DNA from: Pseudacidovorax sp.
GTDB lineage: Bacteria; Pseudomonadota; Gammaproteobacteria; Burkholderiales; Burkholderiaceae_C
NCBI RefSeq assembly: GCF_017991995.1
Contig: NZ_JAGOPN010000003.1
Span: forward strand, 248,001 to 312,000
Direction: 5' to 3'
Length of the DNA stretch: 64,000 bases
Part shown: piece after piece, positions 10,531-19,615 of the stretch
How positions within the stretch are numbered: the stretch's first letter is position 1
Layout: each line of letters opens with the position of its first letter
Translations under genes and position numbers: made by a program
Notes under the pieces: generated by a model
What the model was told of the DNA's origin: nothing
Databases searched by the model: none
Seen by the model: only the letters and a program-made list of their open reading frames with translations

Positions 10531-11280
10531 TCAAGCGGCGGTGCGCAGCTGGCGCAGGGCAGCGATCTCGGCGCGGGTGACGGCCGTCAGGTCGTCGCCG
10601 ATCAGCGGGTATTCGATGGCATGCGGCACATCGGCCGGCAGGGCGCGCAGCACGGCGCGCCAGGGTGCGGCCGATTCGGCCAGCGGCACCGCGACCCACT
10701 TGTCGGGCCGGCGCTGCACGCCCTTGGCATGCACGTAGCACACGCGGTGGGCCAGGGCGCGGGCGGCCTCCAGCGGGCATTCGCCCAGCCAGTGCCAGTT
10801 GCCCATGTCGAAGGTCATGCCCAGGTCCAGGCCGGCGGCCTGCTGGGCGTCGAAGAAGGCGAGCAGCGCGTCGAGTGTGCCGGCGGTGGGCGTCTGGTCG
10901 TTCTCGATCACCAGCTCCACCGGCGTGCGGGCCAGGGCCTCGCGCAGTGCGTCGAGGGAGTCGCGGCTGCGCGTGGCGTGGAAGCCGCCGATGGCCATCT
11001 TGAGGCGTGGCGCGTCCAGGGCCACCGCGCGGGCCAGACCGGTCTGGAGCGCGGTCGTGTCGAGCTGCCCGTCGGCGGTCCAGAGGCCTTCGGGGCTGGA
11101 GTAGACCGCGGCATGGCCCTTGAGCGCCGCCAGTTCCGACGCGGGATTGCGCAGCAGCTCGCCGCGCACCTCGACGCTGTCCACGCCGGCTTCGTAGGCC
11201 AGGCCCGTGGCCCAGGCCTGGCCATGGCGGCCCACCTCGGCCGCGCCGAAGGAGGAAAGAGAGATCAGGACGGAGAGCAT
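10531..11280 (-). CDS. kguE: Sugar phosphate isomerase/epimerase-like protein KguE
   Basis: 249-residue AP_endonuc_2/xylose-isomerase-like TIM barrel protein. It starts with a beta strand and SLSSFGAAEVGRHGQAW, and shows the metal-ligand style blocks VELVIENDQTPTAG (Glu), MTFDMGNWHW (Asp) and YVHAKGVQ (His) of this superfamily. Position in the operon matches Pseudomonas kguE, the first gene of kguEKTD. The exact reaction of KguE is not established to my knowledge. It lies 4 bases after the ABC ATPase gene, so translation is probably coupled to it, tying the importer and the catabolic genes together. Confidence 0.82.
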   Translation of the reverse strand: MLSVLISLSSFGAAEVGRHGQAWATGLAYEAGVDSVEVRGELLRNPASELAALKGHAAVYSSPEGLWTADGQLDTTALQTGLARAVALDAPRLKMAIGGFHATRSRDSLDALREALARTPVELVIENDQTPTAGTLDALLAFFDAQQAAGLDLGMTFDMGNWHWLGECPLEAARALAHRVCYVHAKGVQRRPDKWVAVPLAESAAPWRAVLRALPADVPHAIEYPLIGDDLTAVTRAEIAALRQLRTAA

Positions 11281-11284
11281 CGTG

Positions 11285-12061
<777 letters not shown>

Positions 12062-12101
12062 CGTTCGGCTGCCTTGTGCGTTCGGAAGAGGGAAAAACCA
12101 A

Positions 12102-12899
12102 TCAGGAGTTGGGCAGGGCCGGGAAGTCGGTGCCCAGCCACTTCTGGTAGAGCTTGTTCAGCTCGCCGTTCTTCCTGTTGCGCTCGACGAACTCGTCCAG
12201 CGTCTTCTTCAGCTCGGGCTGGCCCGGGCGCATGGCGATGCCCATGACCTGCTGGCGCAGGTTGAACTTGTTCTCGAAGTTGCTGCCGGCGCGCTTGGCG
12301 ATCTGCGCCGCCACGGTGGTGGAGCAGCCGATGGCATCGACCTGGCCCGACATCAGTGCCTGCATGGCCGAGGCGTCATCGTCGAAGCGGCGGATCTCGG
12401 TGCCCTCGGGCGCCACGGCCGTCAGCGACACGTCCTGCGTGCTGGCGCGGGCCACGCCCACGCGCTTGCCCTTGAGGTCGGCGGGCGACTTCATCTCGAC
12501 CTTGCTGCTGCCGTACAGCACGATGGTGGCGGCGGCGTAGGGCACCGAGAAGTCCACCTGCTTGGCGCGCTCGGGCGTGACGGCCAGCGATGCGATCAGC
12601 AGGTCGACCTTGTTGGTCAGCAGGAAGGGAATGCGGTTGGGACCGGTGACGGGCACGATGTTGGCCTTCACGCCCAGGTCCTTGGCCAGCAGCTTGGCCA
12701 CGTCGGCGTCGTAGCCGTCGGGCTGGTTCTTGGCGTCGGTGGTGCCGTAGGGTGGAAAGTCCACCAGCATGCCGATGGTGATCTCGCCCTTCTTCTTGAT
12801 GTCGGCCACGGACTGGGCCGAGGCCAGGGGAGCGAAGGCGGTGGCGCAGGCGGCCAGGCCCAGTGCCAGGGCGGCGCGGCGGTGCAGGCTGAGGTTCAT
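12102..12899 (-). CDS. Polar-solute ABC transporter substrate-binding protein (SBP_bac_3)
   Basis: 265-residue periplasmic receptor. Residues 1-29 are a signal peptide ending ASAQ. The mature protein has family-3 features: [15 protein letters not shown] at its N-terminus, [35 protein letters not shown] (the SBP_bac_3 signature region) and a C-terminal [10 protein letters not shown]. Length is usual. ATG at 12899 has GGAG-type sequence (AAGGAGACCTCC on the coding strand) directly upstream. It precedes the ATPase by 40 bases and follows the second permease by 49. Although such receptors mostly bind amino acids, the operon suggests a ketogluconate ligand. Confidence 0.92.
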   Translation of the reverse strand: MNLSLHRRAALALGLAACATAFAPLASAQSVADIKKKGEITIGMLVDFPPYGTTDAKNQPDGYDADVAKLLAKDLGVKANIVPVTGPNRIPFLLTNKVDLLIASLAVTPERAKQVDFSVPYAAATIVLYGSSKVEMKSPADLKGKRVGVARASTQDVSLTAVAPEGTEIRRFDDDASAMQALMSGQVDAIGCSTTVAAQIAKRAGSNFENKFNLRQQVMGIAMRPGQPELKKTLDEFVERNRKNGELNKLYQKWLGTDFPALPNS

Positions 12900-12948
12900 G
12901 GAGGTCTCCTTGGGTTGAGCGTGACGGGGGTGAAGAGAGGGGGCGCAG

Positions 12949-13602
12949 TCAGCGGGCGAGCGCCCGCGCGCGGCGGCGCTCCATGTGCGCGGCCAGCAGC
13001 GACAGCGGCCAGCAGATGACGAAGTACAGCGCGGCCACGGTGCTGAACACCTCCAGCGGCTGGAAGGTGGCGTTGTTGATGATCTGGCCGGCGCGGGTGA
13101 TCTCGGTGAAGCCGATGATGGCCGCGAGCGACGTGCCCTTGATGATCTGCACCACGTAGCCCACCGTGGGAGGCAGCGCGATCTTGAAGGCCTGGGGCAG
13201 CACCACGTCGCGCAGCCGGGCGGTGTACGACAGGTTGAGTGCCATGGCCGCTTCCCACTGGCCGCGCGGAATGGCCTGGATGCAGCCGCGCCAGATCTCG
13301 CCCAGGAAGGCGGCACTGTTGAGGATGAGCGCCGCGCCCGCGGCGATCCACGGGTTGATGTCCAGCCCCAGCACCGGCGCGCCGAAGAAGATCAAAAACA
13401 ACTGCAGCAGCAGCGGCGTGCCCTGGAAGACCTGGATGAACACGCCCGAGGCGAAGAGCGCCGCGCGGTTCTCGCTGGTGCGGGCCAGCGCGACGATGAG
13501 CCCCAGGATGGCGCCGCCCACGAAGGCGATGGCCGACAGGGCCAGCGTCCATTGGGCCGCTTCGAGGATGAAGAGGAATTCGGGAAAGCCGAAGGTACGC
13601 AT
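12949..13602 (-). CDS. Polar amino-acid-type ABC transporter permease
   Basis: 217-residue HisMQ-type permease with about five membrane helices. The family N-terminal three-helix region begins at ALSAIAFVGGAILGLIVALA, and the conserved FQGTPLLLQLFLIFFG and AAFLGEIWRGCIQAIPRGQW blocks are present. The EAA-type coupling loop is AAMALNLSYTARLRDVVLPQA. It forms a heterodimer with the product of 13627-14298, 24 bases upstream, and works with the ATPase at 11285-12061. Start ATG at 13602 has AGGAGACG 8 bases upstream. Confidence 0.92.
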   Translation of the reverse strand: MRTFGFPEFLFILEAAQWTLALSAIAFVGGAILGLIVALARTSENRAALFASGVFIQVFQGTPLLLQLFLIFFGAPVLGLDINPWIAAGAALILNSAAFLGEIWRGCIQAIPRGQWEAAMALNLSYTARLRDVVLPQAFKIALPPTVGYVVQIIKGTSLAAIIGFTEITRAGQIINNATFQPLEVFSTVAALYFVICWPLSLLAAHMERRRARALAR

Positions 13603-13626
13603 GGTGGTCGTCTCCTGGTGCTGCCT

Positions 13627-14298
13627 TCAGCGGCGGTCGGGGTAGTGCAGCACGCGCTGGTAGATCAGCTTGAACAGCAGCGAGAAGAGCAGGGCCAGGC
13701 CCAGGTAGATGGCGGCCACGACGATGTAGATCTCGAAGCTGCGGAAGGTCTGCGACTGCAGCGTGGCGGCCACCGAGGTGAGGTCGTCGGCCGAGATCAC
13801 CGACACCACGGCAGAGCTCAGCATCAGCAGGATGAACTGGCTGGTCAGCGCCGGATAGATGGCCTTGAGCGCGGGCTTGATGATGATGAAGCGGAAGATC
13901 TCCCAGCCCTTGAGGTTGAGGGCGCGGCCCGCCTCGATCTGCCCCTTGGGAATGGACTCGATGCCGGCGCGGATGATCTCGGTGGCGTAGGCGCCCAGGT
14001 TGACCACCATGGCCGTCAGCGCCGCCATGTACGGCGACCAGCGCACGCCGATGACCGGCAACGCGAAGAAAAAGAAGAACAGCTGCACCAGGAAGGGCGT
14101 GTTCCGGATCACCTCGATGTAGGCGTTGATCAGGAAGCGCAGCGGCGCCGGGCCGCTGGTCTTGCCCCAGGCGCACACCACGGCCACGGCAAGACCCAGC
14201 AGGGTGGCGGTGAGGGAGAGCTGCACCGTGATCCATGTGCCCTTGAGCAGCAGGGGCCAGGCGGCGAGCACGGCATCGAACTGGAACTGGTAATTCAC
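13627..14298 (-). CDS. Polar amino-acid-type ABC transporter permease, first gene of the kgu operon
   Basis: 223-residue HisMQ-type permease. It contains the expected first helices (ITVQLSLTATLLGLAVAVVC), the IEVIRNTPFLVQLFFFFFAL block, and an EAA loop with EAGRALNLKGWEIFRFIIIK. Translation starts at a GTG (14296-14298) giving MNYQFQFD; no better in-frame ATG is seen. It is the promoter-proximal gene: 50 bases upstream lies the PtxS-type operator, so repression of this promoter would silence the importer together with kguE, kguK, kguD and ptxS. Confidence 0.9.
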   Translation of the reverse strand: MNYQFQFDAVLAAWPLLLKGTWITVQLSLTATLLGLAVAVVCAWGKTSGPAPLRFLINAYIEVIRNTPFLVQLFFFFFALPVIGVRWSPYMAALTAMVVNLGAYATEIIRAGIESIPKGQIEAGRALNLKGWEIFRFIIIKPALKAIYPALTSQFILLMLSSAVVSVISADDLTSVAATLQSQTFRSFEIYIVVAAIYLGLALLFSLLFKLIYQRVLHYPDRR

Positions 14299-14347
14299 GG
14301 GCGTGGGGCGCGTGGGTGCGCCGGTGTGTCTCCGATGACGGAAATTA

Positions 14348-14361
14348 TGAAACCGGTTTCA
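14348..14361. promoter_or_regulatory. PtxS-type operator TGAAACCGGTTTCA
   Basis: Perfect 14-bp palindrome, identical to the published Pseudomonas PtxS recognition sequence as I recall it. It is centred about 57 bases upstream of the first permease start on the minus strand, a normal position for a LacI-type operator overlapping a promoter. The AT-rich run GAAATTATGAAA next to it may belong to that promoter. The ptxS gene at 7513-8562 is the last gene of the operon that this site would control. Confidence 0.88.
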
Positions 14362-14476
14362 GAGATTGTGTTCAGGGTTTGCCCTGAGGCAGCCCGAGTC
14401 CAAGTGACCATGCGCCGGCCGCCGTCTGCAGTTGAGCCGACTTCTCCGGTCCCGGCACGGCGGCTAGGATGGCCGC

Positions 14477-14896
14477 GTGATCTACCGACTCATCTATGCC
14501 AGCCGCGCCCGGGCCTTCCGCTCGGACGATGTGGCGGGCATCCTGCGGCAGTCGCGCGACAACAATGCCGCGGCCTCGATCACCGGTGCGCTGTGCCTGC
14601 TGGATGGCGTGTACATGCAGTACCTGGAAGGCCCGCAGGCCGCGGTGGAGCGCCTCTACAGCATCATCCTGGCCGACGACCGGCACCAGCAGGTCAAGTT
14701 GCTCGATCGCGGCCCGGCCCCGGCGCGGGTGTTCGCCGACTGGTCGATGGCCCTGCTGGATTGGGACGAGCGCATCCGCGCGGTGTTCCTGCTGCACGGC
14801 ATGCCCCATCCGCTGGACCTCTACGCCACGCCTTCCGATCACGCGGCGGCGCTGTTTGGCGCACTCGCGCGCACGCCGGGCTGGGTGGCGCTGTAG
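14477..14896 (+). CDS. Short BLUF-domain blue-light photoreceptor
   Basis: 139-residue protein consisting almost entirely of one BLUF domain, which binds FAD and responds to blue light. Key residues are visible: the flavin-contacting Tyr7 (RLIYAS), Asn30 in RDNNAAASITG, Gln48 in VYMQYLEG, and the Trp89/Met91 pair in ADWSMALL. Spacings from Gln48 to Trp89 and Met91 equal those of AppA as I remember them. The remaining 45 C-terminal residues form the usual capping helices. Without a fused output domain it must act through a partner protein. Start is GTG at 14477. Neighbours on the right are stress genes, on the left the divergent kgu operon. Confidence 0.9.
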   Translation: MIYRLIYASRARAFRSDDVAGILRQSRDNNAAASITGALCLLDGVYMQYLEGPQAAVERLYSIILADDRHQQVKLLDRGPAPARVFADWSMALLDWDERIRAVFLLHGMPHPLDLYATPSDHAAALFGALARTPGWVAL

Positions 14897-14920
14897 GCAA
14901 ACTTCCTTGCCGCGTCATCG

Positions 14921-15778
14921 CTAGATCATCGGCACGCCGCCAGTGACGGCAATCGTGGCGCCCGAGATGTAGCTGGCCTCGTCCGAGGCCAGCATCACGT
15001 AGGCCGCTTGCAGTTCCTTGGGCTGCGCGGGGCGCTTCATCGGCGTCTGTTGCCCGAATTTGGCCACCTGCTCGGGCGACATCGTCGAAGAAATGAGCGG
15101 CGTCCACACCGGGCCCGGCGCCACGCAGTTCACGCGGATGCCCTTCTCGGCCAGCAACTGGGCCAGCCCGCCGGTGAGGTTCTGGATCGCGCCCTTGGTC
15201 GCGGCATAGGCCACCAGCGTGGCATTGGGCTTGTCGGCATTGATCGACGCGGTGTTGATGATCGACGCGCCCGGCTTCATGTGCGGCACCGCGGCCTTGG
15301 CCAGGAAGAACATGGCGAAGACGTTGGTGCGGAAGGTGCGGTCGATCTCCTCTTCGGTCAACTCGTCGAGCGACTTGTGGCTCATCTGGAAGGCGGCGTT
15401 GTTGACCAGCACGTCCAACCGCCCGAACTGCTGCACGGCCGCATCCACCAGCGAGCGGCAATGCGCCTCGCTGCGGATGTCGCCGGCGATGGCCAGGCAT
15501 TGACGGCCTTCTTTCTGCACCCACTCGCGGGTGACGCGGGCATCGCTTTCCTCTTCCTCCAGGAAGGAGATCAGCACGTCCGCGCCTTCGCGCGCGAAGG
15601 CCAGGGCGACGGCACGGCCGATGCCGCTGTCGCCGCCGGTGATCAGCGCCACCTTGCCCTGCAGCTTGGCGCTGCCGCGGTAGCTGTCGGCGCCGAAGTC
15701 GGGCTGCGGCGTCATGCGCGATTCGAGGCCGGGCGGCTGCTGGGGCGGCGTGGAGGCCTGGGGCGTGGGTTCAGTCAT
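14921..15778 (-). CDS. SDR family oxidoreductase (YghA/general stress protein 39-like)
   Basis: 285-residue short-chain dehydrogenase. A proline-rich N-terminal extension of about 40 residues, common in this subgroup, precedes the cofactor motif ALITGGDSGIGRAVALAFA. NNAA follows at LVNNAAF, the catalytic Ser is in NTASINADKPN, and the Tyr-x-x-x-Lys pair is YAATKGA. The C-terminus YISGATIAVTGGVPMI is typical. Proteins of this group are induced by general stress; substrate is unknown. Its ATG overlaps the end of the cysteine hydrolase gene by 8 bases, so it is the last gene of the catalase operon. Confidence 0.92.
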   Translation of the reverse strand: MTEPTPQASTPPQQPPGLESRMTPQPDFGADSYRGSAKLQGKVALITGGDSGIGRAVALAFAREGADVLISFLEEEESDARVTREWVQKEGRQCLAIAGDIRSEAHCRSLVDAAVQQFGRLDVLVNNAAFQMSHKSLDELTEEEIDRTFRTNVFAMFFLAKAAVPHMKPGASIINTASINADKPNATLVAYAATKGAIQNLTGGLAQLLAEKGIRVNCVAPGPVWTPLISSTMSPEQVAKFGQQTPMKRPAQPKELQAAYVMLASDEASYISGATIAVTGGVPMI

Positions 15779-16406
15779 TGGAAGGGTCCTGGCGGGGCGG
15801 TGGGGAAGGGGAAGGAGAAGGCGGCGCGCCCTCGAAGAGCACGCGCCAGGTGTCCGGCGCCTCGACCTTCCACGTCTCGCGCAGCTGCTGCAGCAGCACC
15901 TTGTGCCGTTCCTCGCCCTGCGAGGCCGAGCAGTCCGCGGGCACGATCGGGTCCAGCTCGCGCATGCGCGCGTCCGACACGGACATGAGCACGCACTGGT
16001 CGCTGGAGACACCGGCGAGCACCAGCCGTTGAACCTTCAGGTGCTGCAGCAGGAACGGCATGGGCGTGCCATGGAAGATCGAATGCTTGGGCTTGAGCAC
16101 GAAGTAGTCGTGCTCGTGCGGGCGCATCAGTCGCGTGATCTCCGCGCCCGGCCCGTCCTGGGCCAGGGCCGCATCGATCAGCGAGCGGAAGTCCGACCGC
16201 CAGCGCCCGCGGTTGTCGTTGGCATAGATGACGGGCACACCGCGGTCGCGGCAGGCCTGGGCCAGCGCCGCGATCTCGGTGGCCACGCGCTGGGCATGCG
16301 GCAACAGGTGCTCGGCGTCCGGAAAGTCCCAGCCACTGATCATGTCGATGATGACCAGCGCCAGGCCGCCCGGCGCCGGCGCATCCGCGTCGCGGCCCTT
16401 GCTCAC
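15771..16406 (-). CDS. Cysteine hydrolase, isochorismatase family
   Basis: 211-residue isochorismatase-fold hydrolase. The catalytic triad is visible: Asp21 in LVIIDMISGW, Lys105 or Lys107 in VLKPKHSIF, and Cys138 in SSDQCVLMS. The C-terminal 15 residues are a Pro/Ser-rich tail. Substrate cannot be told from sequence (nicotinamide-, N-carbamoyl- or peroxide-related amides occur in the family). The start is a GTG at 16406 that forms a GTGA overlap with the catalase stop, and the stop overlaps the SDR start by 8 bases. This tight packing shows that the three genes are one transcription unit. Confidence 0.88.
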   Translation of the reverse strand: MSKGRDADAPAPGGLALVIIDMISGWDFPDAEHLLPHAQRVATEIAALAQACRDRGVPVIYANDNRGRWRSDFRSLIDAALAQDGPGAEITRLMRPHEHDYFVLKPKHSIFHGTPMPFLLQHLKVQRLVLAGVSSDQCVLMSVSDARMRELDPIVPADCSASQGEERHKVLLQQLRETWKVEAPDTWRVLFEGAPPSPSPSPPPRQDPSND

Positions 16407-17302
16407 TTCTTCTTGGCCGCCGGTGGCGGGGTGACGCCGGCGCCCAACTCGGCACCGGTGGTGGGATCGATGTCGGTGCGCGACTGCGTGCGCGTGGCCA
16501 TGGCACGCACCAGCTCCGCATCGCCCTCGGGCAGTTCGACCGAGGCCCAGCCGGTGCGGCCGTCGACCGGTCCCGAGTCCTGCGTCATCGGCACGAAGTC
16601 CCAGTCCGGCCCTTCGTTCCACGGACCCCTGACATCGGCCTCGCCCTTGGACATGCGGAAGTACACGCTGGTGAAGCGCGGGTCGCCCGGCAGCTTGCCC
16701 GGCGGGAAGTTGGGCTCGATGCTGTAGAGCGCCTTCTCGAAGGACTTCTGGTGCGCCACCTCGCGCGTCATCAGGAAGGTGAGGGCGTCCTTCACGCCGG
16801 GGTCGTCGGTGAGGTTGATGAGCCGCTCGTAGACGATCTTGGCGCGGGCCTCGGCCGCGATGTTGGAGCGCAGATCGGCCGTGGGCTCGCCGATGGTGTC
16901 GACATAGGCCGCCGTCCAGGGCACGCCCGCGGAGTTGACCAGCGGCGCGCCGCCACCATAGAGCACCTGCGTGAGATGGCTGTCATTGCCGGCGCCGGTG
17001 ATCGAGCGATACATCTCGCCCTGCTCGTCGATGCCCTCGGCCAGTCGGCCCTTGGCGCCCTTGTTGAGCATGCACACGATGTTGCCGATCACCTCCAGGT
17101 GGCTCAGCTCTTCGGTGGCGATGTCGAACAGCATGTCCTTGCGTCCGGGATCGTCTTCGGCCACGGCCTGGGTGAAGTAGCGGCAGGCCGCAGCCAGCTC
17201 GCCCTGTGGGCCGCCAAACTGCTCCAGCATGAGGTTGGCGAGGCCGGGGTTGGGCATGCTGACGTGCACGGTGTATTGCAGACGTTTGTTGTGCGAGAAC
17301 AT
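16403..17302 (-). CDS. Manganese catalase (KatN-type)
   Basis: 299-residue non-haem catalase that disproportionates hydrogen peroxide with a dimanganese centre. The N-terminus MFSHNKRLQYTVHV is characteristic. Metal ligands follow the known pattern: Glu35 (PQGELAAA), Glu65 and His68 (ATEELSHLEV), a Glu in IAAEARAKIVYERL and a His in MTREVAHQKSFEKAL. Mature length and the C-terminal extension with a terminal KKK are within the family range. Cytoplasmic. It is the first gene of the catalase-hydrolase-SDR operon and divergent from the DUF892 ferritin-like gene. YciF/YciE-type genes beside katN are a familiar sigmaS-type stress arrangement in enterics. Confidence 0.94.
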   Translation of the reverse strand: MFSHNKRLQYTVHVSMPNPGLANLMLEQFGGPQGELAAACRYFTQAVAEDDPGRKDMLFDIATEELSHLEVIGNIVCMLNKGAKGRLAEGIDEQGEMYRSITGAGNDSHLTQVLYGGGAPLVNSAGVPWTAAYVDTIGEPTADLRSNIAAEARAKIVYERLINLTDDPGVKDALTFLMTREVAHQKSFEKALYSIEPNFPPGKLPGDPRFTSVYFRMSKGEADVRGPWNEGPDWDFVPMTQDSGPVDGRTGWASVELPEGDAELVRAMATRTQSRTDIDPTTGAELGAGVTPPPAAKKK

Positions 17303-17574
17303 GAAGAGGACTCCTGTGGGGGGATGGGTTTGAAAGGGGCCCGCTGATGCAGGGGCTCCAGCGCACAGCGTTCGCGTGCTGCCTCCAGGACCGTGTAGGT
17401 GGAGGCTCAGCTCGGGGTGGGAGCGCACAGCCGGGCCTGGAAGGCGTACGCGTCGGGGCGGGCTTGCGGGGCATCTCGCGAGTTCGGCGCGGGGGCAGCC
17501 CGAACTCTTCCTACATCGCCAGGGCCCCTGGCGCCCAGAGTGGTGGCATCAACATCCCGCAAGGACGCGCTCTT

Positions 17575-18235
17575 ATGAACCCCGAATCTGGCAAGGCTCC
17601 TGGCGTGGACTTGTCACGCGAATCAGCGGCCGGCGAGGAGGACCCGGGTGCCTCCCTCGACGGCTTCGCTGCGGACGGCAGTGCGACGCACGCACCTTCT
17701 TCGCCTGCACCCATGAACCTGTCCATGACCTATGCCGCCGAGCACCTGATGGACTGGTTGCGAGATGCCCATGCCATGGAGGAGCAGGCAGAGCTGCTGC
17801 TCCAGACGGCGTGCGACCGCCTGGGCAGTCACCCCGTGCTCAAGGCCAGGTTGCAGGCCCATCATCAGCAGACCCGGGAGCAGGCGCGAATGCTGAGCGA
17901 GTGCATCCACCGTCGCGGCGGCAGCACTTCCGGGGGCAAGGAGGTGGCAGGCAGGATGAGTGCAATGGTGCAGAGCCTGAGTGCCCGGCCGGCCAGCGAC
18001 GAGGTGATCAACGTGGCGATGACCTGCTATGCCTTCGAGCACTACGAGGTGGCCACGTACCGTGTGATGGTGGCCGTGGCCGAGATGGCGCAGGACCCCC
18101 AGACCCGTCACGTGTGCGAGGAAATTCTGCGCCAGGAGGAAGCGACTTCCGGATGGCTGGCCGAGCACCTCGGGCGTACTCACGCAGGAGTTCCTTGCGC
18201 TGTCGAAGAATGCCGGCGGCGACGACAAGCGGTGA
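17575..18235 (+). pseudogene. DUF892 (YciE/YciF-like) ferritin-like protein with a one-base frameshift near its 3' end
   Basis: The first 199 codons encode a hydrophilic N-terminal extension and a four-helix ferritin-like DUF892 domain (MNLSMTYAAEHLMDWLRDAH onward; helices with AMEEQAELLL, YAFEHYEVATYRV and VCEEILRQEE). At CTC-GGG (18169-18174) the frame goes wrong: the continuous frame yields an Arg/Cys-rich tail to 18486, whereas dropping one G of the GGG gives GVLTQEFLALSKNAGGDDKR and a stop at 18233-18235, the ending expected for this family. The long tail would also run antisense through the gene at 18311-18592. An extra G is therefore the likely lesion, either genuine or a sequencing error. 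ATG at 17575 has AAGGACG upstream. Confidence 0.75.
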
Positions 18236-18310
18236 ATCCGGCAGTCGTGGCGTGGGCCAGGTCCACAGCCGCAGCGCGCGTTCACGGGAGCGCACCGTGT
18301 GAGGAGCAGC

Positions 18311-18592
18311 TCAGCGCGCGGGTGGCGCCTGGCGACCCTTGCGTGTCTTGCCAGGCCACGGCGGTGGTTCGGTGTTGGGATTGGGCCGCATGGATTCGCG
18401 CACGCCCCAGGGTGCTGAGCCGTCTTGTTCCGCGGCCTCGGCGTCCTGACGCTTGTCCATCATGCGCTCATGCGGTCCCGGCTTGACGGTGTCTCCATCC
18501 GGATAGCCTTTGGCGGGGCCCAGATTGCCCGCGGCGCCGTCGGTGGTCGGTCGGGTGCCCTCGCCGTTGTCGGTGATGCGTGTGGTACTCAT
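18311..18592 (-). CDS. Small hydrophilic, probably disordered protein (hypothetical)
   Basis: 93 residues, rich in Gly, Pro, Asp, Glu, Lys and Arg, with no hydrophobic segment and no recognised domain. The sequence alternates charged and turn-forming residues (TRITDNGEGTRPTTDG, PHERMMDKRQDAEAAEQ), consistent with an intrinsically disordered stress protein. A Shine-Dalgarno-like AGGAG lies about 10 bases before the ATG at 18592. It converges on the DUF892 gene and is divergent from another small hydrophilic protein gene (18913-19176). Function unknown; the stress setting is the only clue. Confidence 0.7.
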   Translation of the reverse strand: MSTTRITDNGEGTRPTTDGAAGNLGPAKGYPDGDTVKPGPHERMMDKRQDAEAAEQDGSAPWGVRESMRPNPNTEPPPWPGKTRKGRQAPPAR

Positions 18593-18912
18593 GGTCGCAG
18601 GCTCCTGGTGTGAATGCGCGCAGGACTCAGCGAAGGCGAAGCGCTGCGCATGTGCAGCGCCTGACCGTTCGGAGATCCGGCGCCCTGAGGAAGCTTCAGG
18701 TTGGCCCGCAGCCTCCTCCGGGCGTGTAGGCGCGGGAGGAGCCTGCCGTGCGCCTGGACACCACAACCCTGGAGCGCACACCGCTTTGCGGCGATTCCTA
18801 CCGCCTGGGTCGACCGGGTGGCACAACCTGCATGGCTCTCCGCTTCGCTCGTCATCCCGTCTTCACGCCGGGCAGACGCTGGAGCGGGCCCGCACCGTTC
18901 AAGGACAACGCC
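18593..18912. other. Divergent intergenic region with an imperfect hairpin
   Basis: 320 bases between two divergent small-protein genes, presumably holding both promoters. The clearest structure is an inverted repeat GCAGCCTCCTCC (18708-18719) and GGAGGAGCCTGC (18735-18746), 11 of 12 pairs matched around a 15-base loop. I could not identify a convincing -35/-10 pair and see no gene in it. Confidence 0.4.
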
Positions 18913-19176
18913 ATGAATCCCAACGAAGACCGCCGCCGTGCTCCGCCCCAGGGTGTGGGTGAGGATCCCGTCCGCACGCTGGACGGCCATAAGCGCCCCG
19001 ACGAACAGACGCCGCCAGAGCAGATCCCCATGCCGGTTGCGCCGGTCGTTGGCGACGCACGGCACCCGCCCACCACGCAGCTGGACCAGGACACATCGCC
19101 CGCTGGCGACCGCGGCGACGGGGCACATCGCCATGCCGAGGATCTGCGTCAGGTCAGCGGGGTACCGGACGCCTGA
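18913..19176 (+). CDS. Small hydrophilic, probably disordered protein (hypothetical)
   Basis: 87 residues, acidic/basic and proline-rich (MNPNEDRRRAPPQGVGEDP, HKRPDEQTPPEQIPMPVAP), lacking hydrophobic stretches. The ATG at 18913 is preceded by AAGGACAACGCC, a reasonable ribosome site. The middle contains several PP and Asp-Gln repeats and the end is His/Asp-rich. No known domain. It resembles the neighbouring 93-residue protein in composition but not in alignable sequence. Likely part of the same stress-related set. Confidence 0.65.
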   Translation: MNPNEDRRRAPPQGVGEDPVRTLDGHKRPDEQTPPEQIPMPVAPVVGDARHPPTTQLDQDTSPAGDRGDGAHRHAEDLRQVSGVPDA

Positions 19177-19190
19177 GCGTCACACCTCTT

Positions 19191-19214
19191 CCGTTCGGGC
19201 TGAGCTTGTCGAAG
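19191..19214. repeat. Short dispersed element, CCGTTCGGGCTGAGCTTGTCGAAG type
   Basis: A 24-base sequence between the convergent genes ending at 19176 and 19259. I recognise it from memory as a short motif repeated many times in Comamonadaceae and related genomes, usually between converging genes. It has small self-complementarity (TTCG near the start, CGAA near the end). Only one copy is in this window. Confidence 0.5.
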
Positions 19215-19258
19215 TCGCGGCGGTGAGCATCCCAAAAGGCCTTCCCGTCACGCGGGCT

Positions 19259-19615
19259 TCATCGCGTCTGGGCCGGCTTCGGCGCCTGATTCGTCTCGGT
19301 GGTGCGATTGCGCGATTCGGCCGCACGCTGGCCGCCGAGTCCACCCGGCTGTCCCACCCCGATCTCACGGCCATGGCCGCTGCTCGCCTCGGGTTGATCC
19401 GGGTTGGTCCGCCGGCCTTCAGTCCCGCTCGTCGGCGCTGCGCTTTGCGGGGGGCGACTGGCCGGCGGAGGCACGGCGCGGCCCGTCGAACCCGGCGTGG
19501 CGCTGCCCTGGGGATTGCCGCGCGGGTTGCCGGAGCTCTGCGCCGCCGCTGGCAGGCCGGCCGCCAGCGCCCCCATCGCAACTGCCGCTGCGGCCCAGCG
19601 TTCAATGCACGCCAT
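19259..19615 (-). CDS. Small secreted low-complexity protein (hypothetical)
   Basis: 118 residues. The N-terminal 26 residues look like a Sec signal peptide (hydrophobic AAAAVAMGALAAGLPAAAQ with an Ala-x-Ala site). The mature part is disordered and rich in Gly, Pro, Ser, Thr and Gln (SSGNPRGNPQGSATPGSTG), without a known domain. Its ATG lies inside the last codons of the 59-residue gene just upstream (14-base overlap), consistent with translational coupling. No homologue recognised; the signal peptide is the main argument that it is real. Confidence 0.5.
   Translation of the reverse strand: MACIERWAAAAVAMGALAAGLPAAAQSSGNPRGNPQGSATPGSTGRAVPPPASRPPQSAAPTSGTEGRRTNPDQPEASSGHGREIGVGQPGGLGGQRAAESRNRTTETNQAPKPAQTR

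Noticed and set aside
18236..18486. C-terminal tail of the DUF892 reading frame
   Set aside because: It arises only after the frameshift, is Arg/Cys-rich, unlike the family, and lies antisense to a small gene with its own ribosome site.
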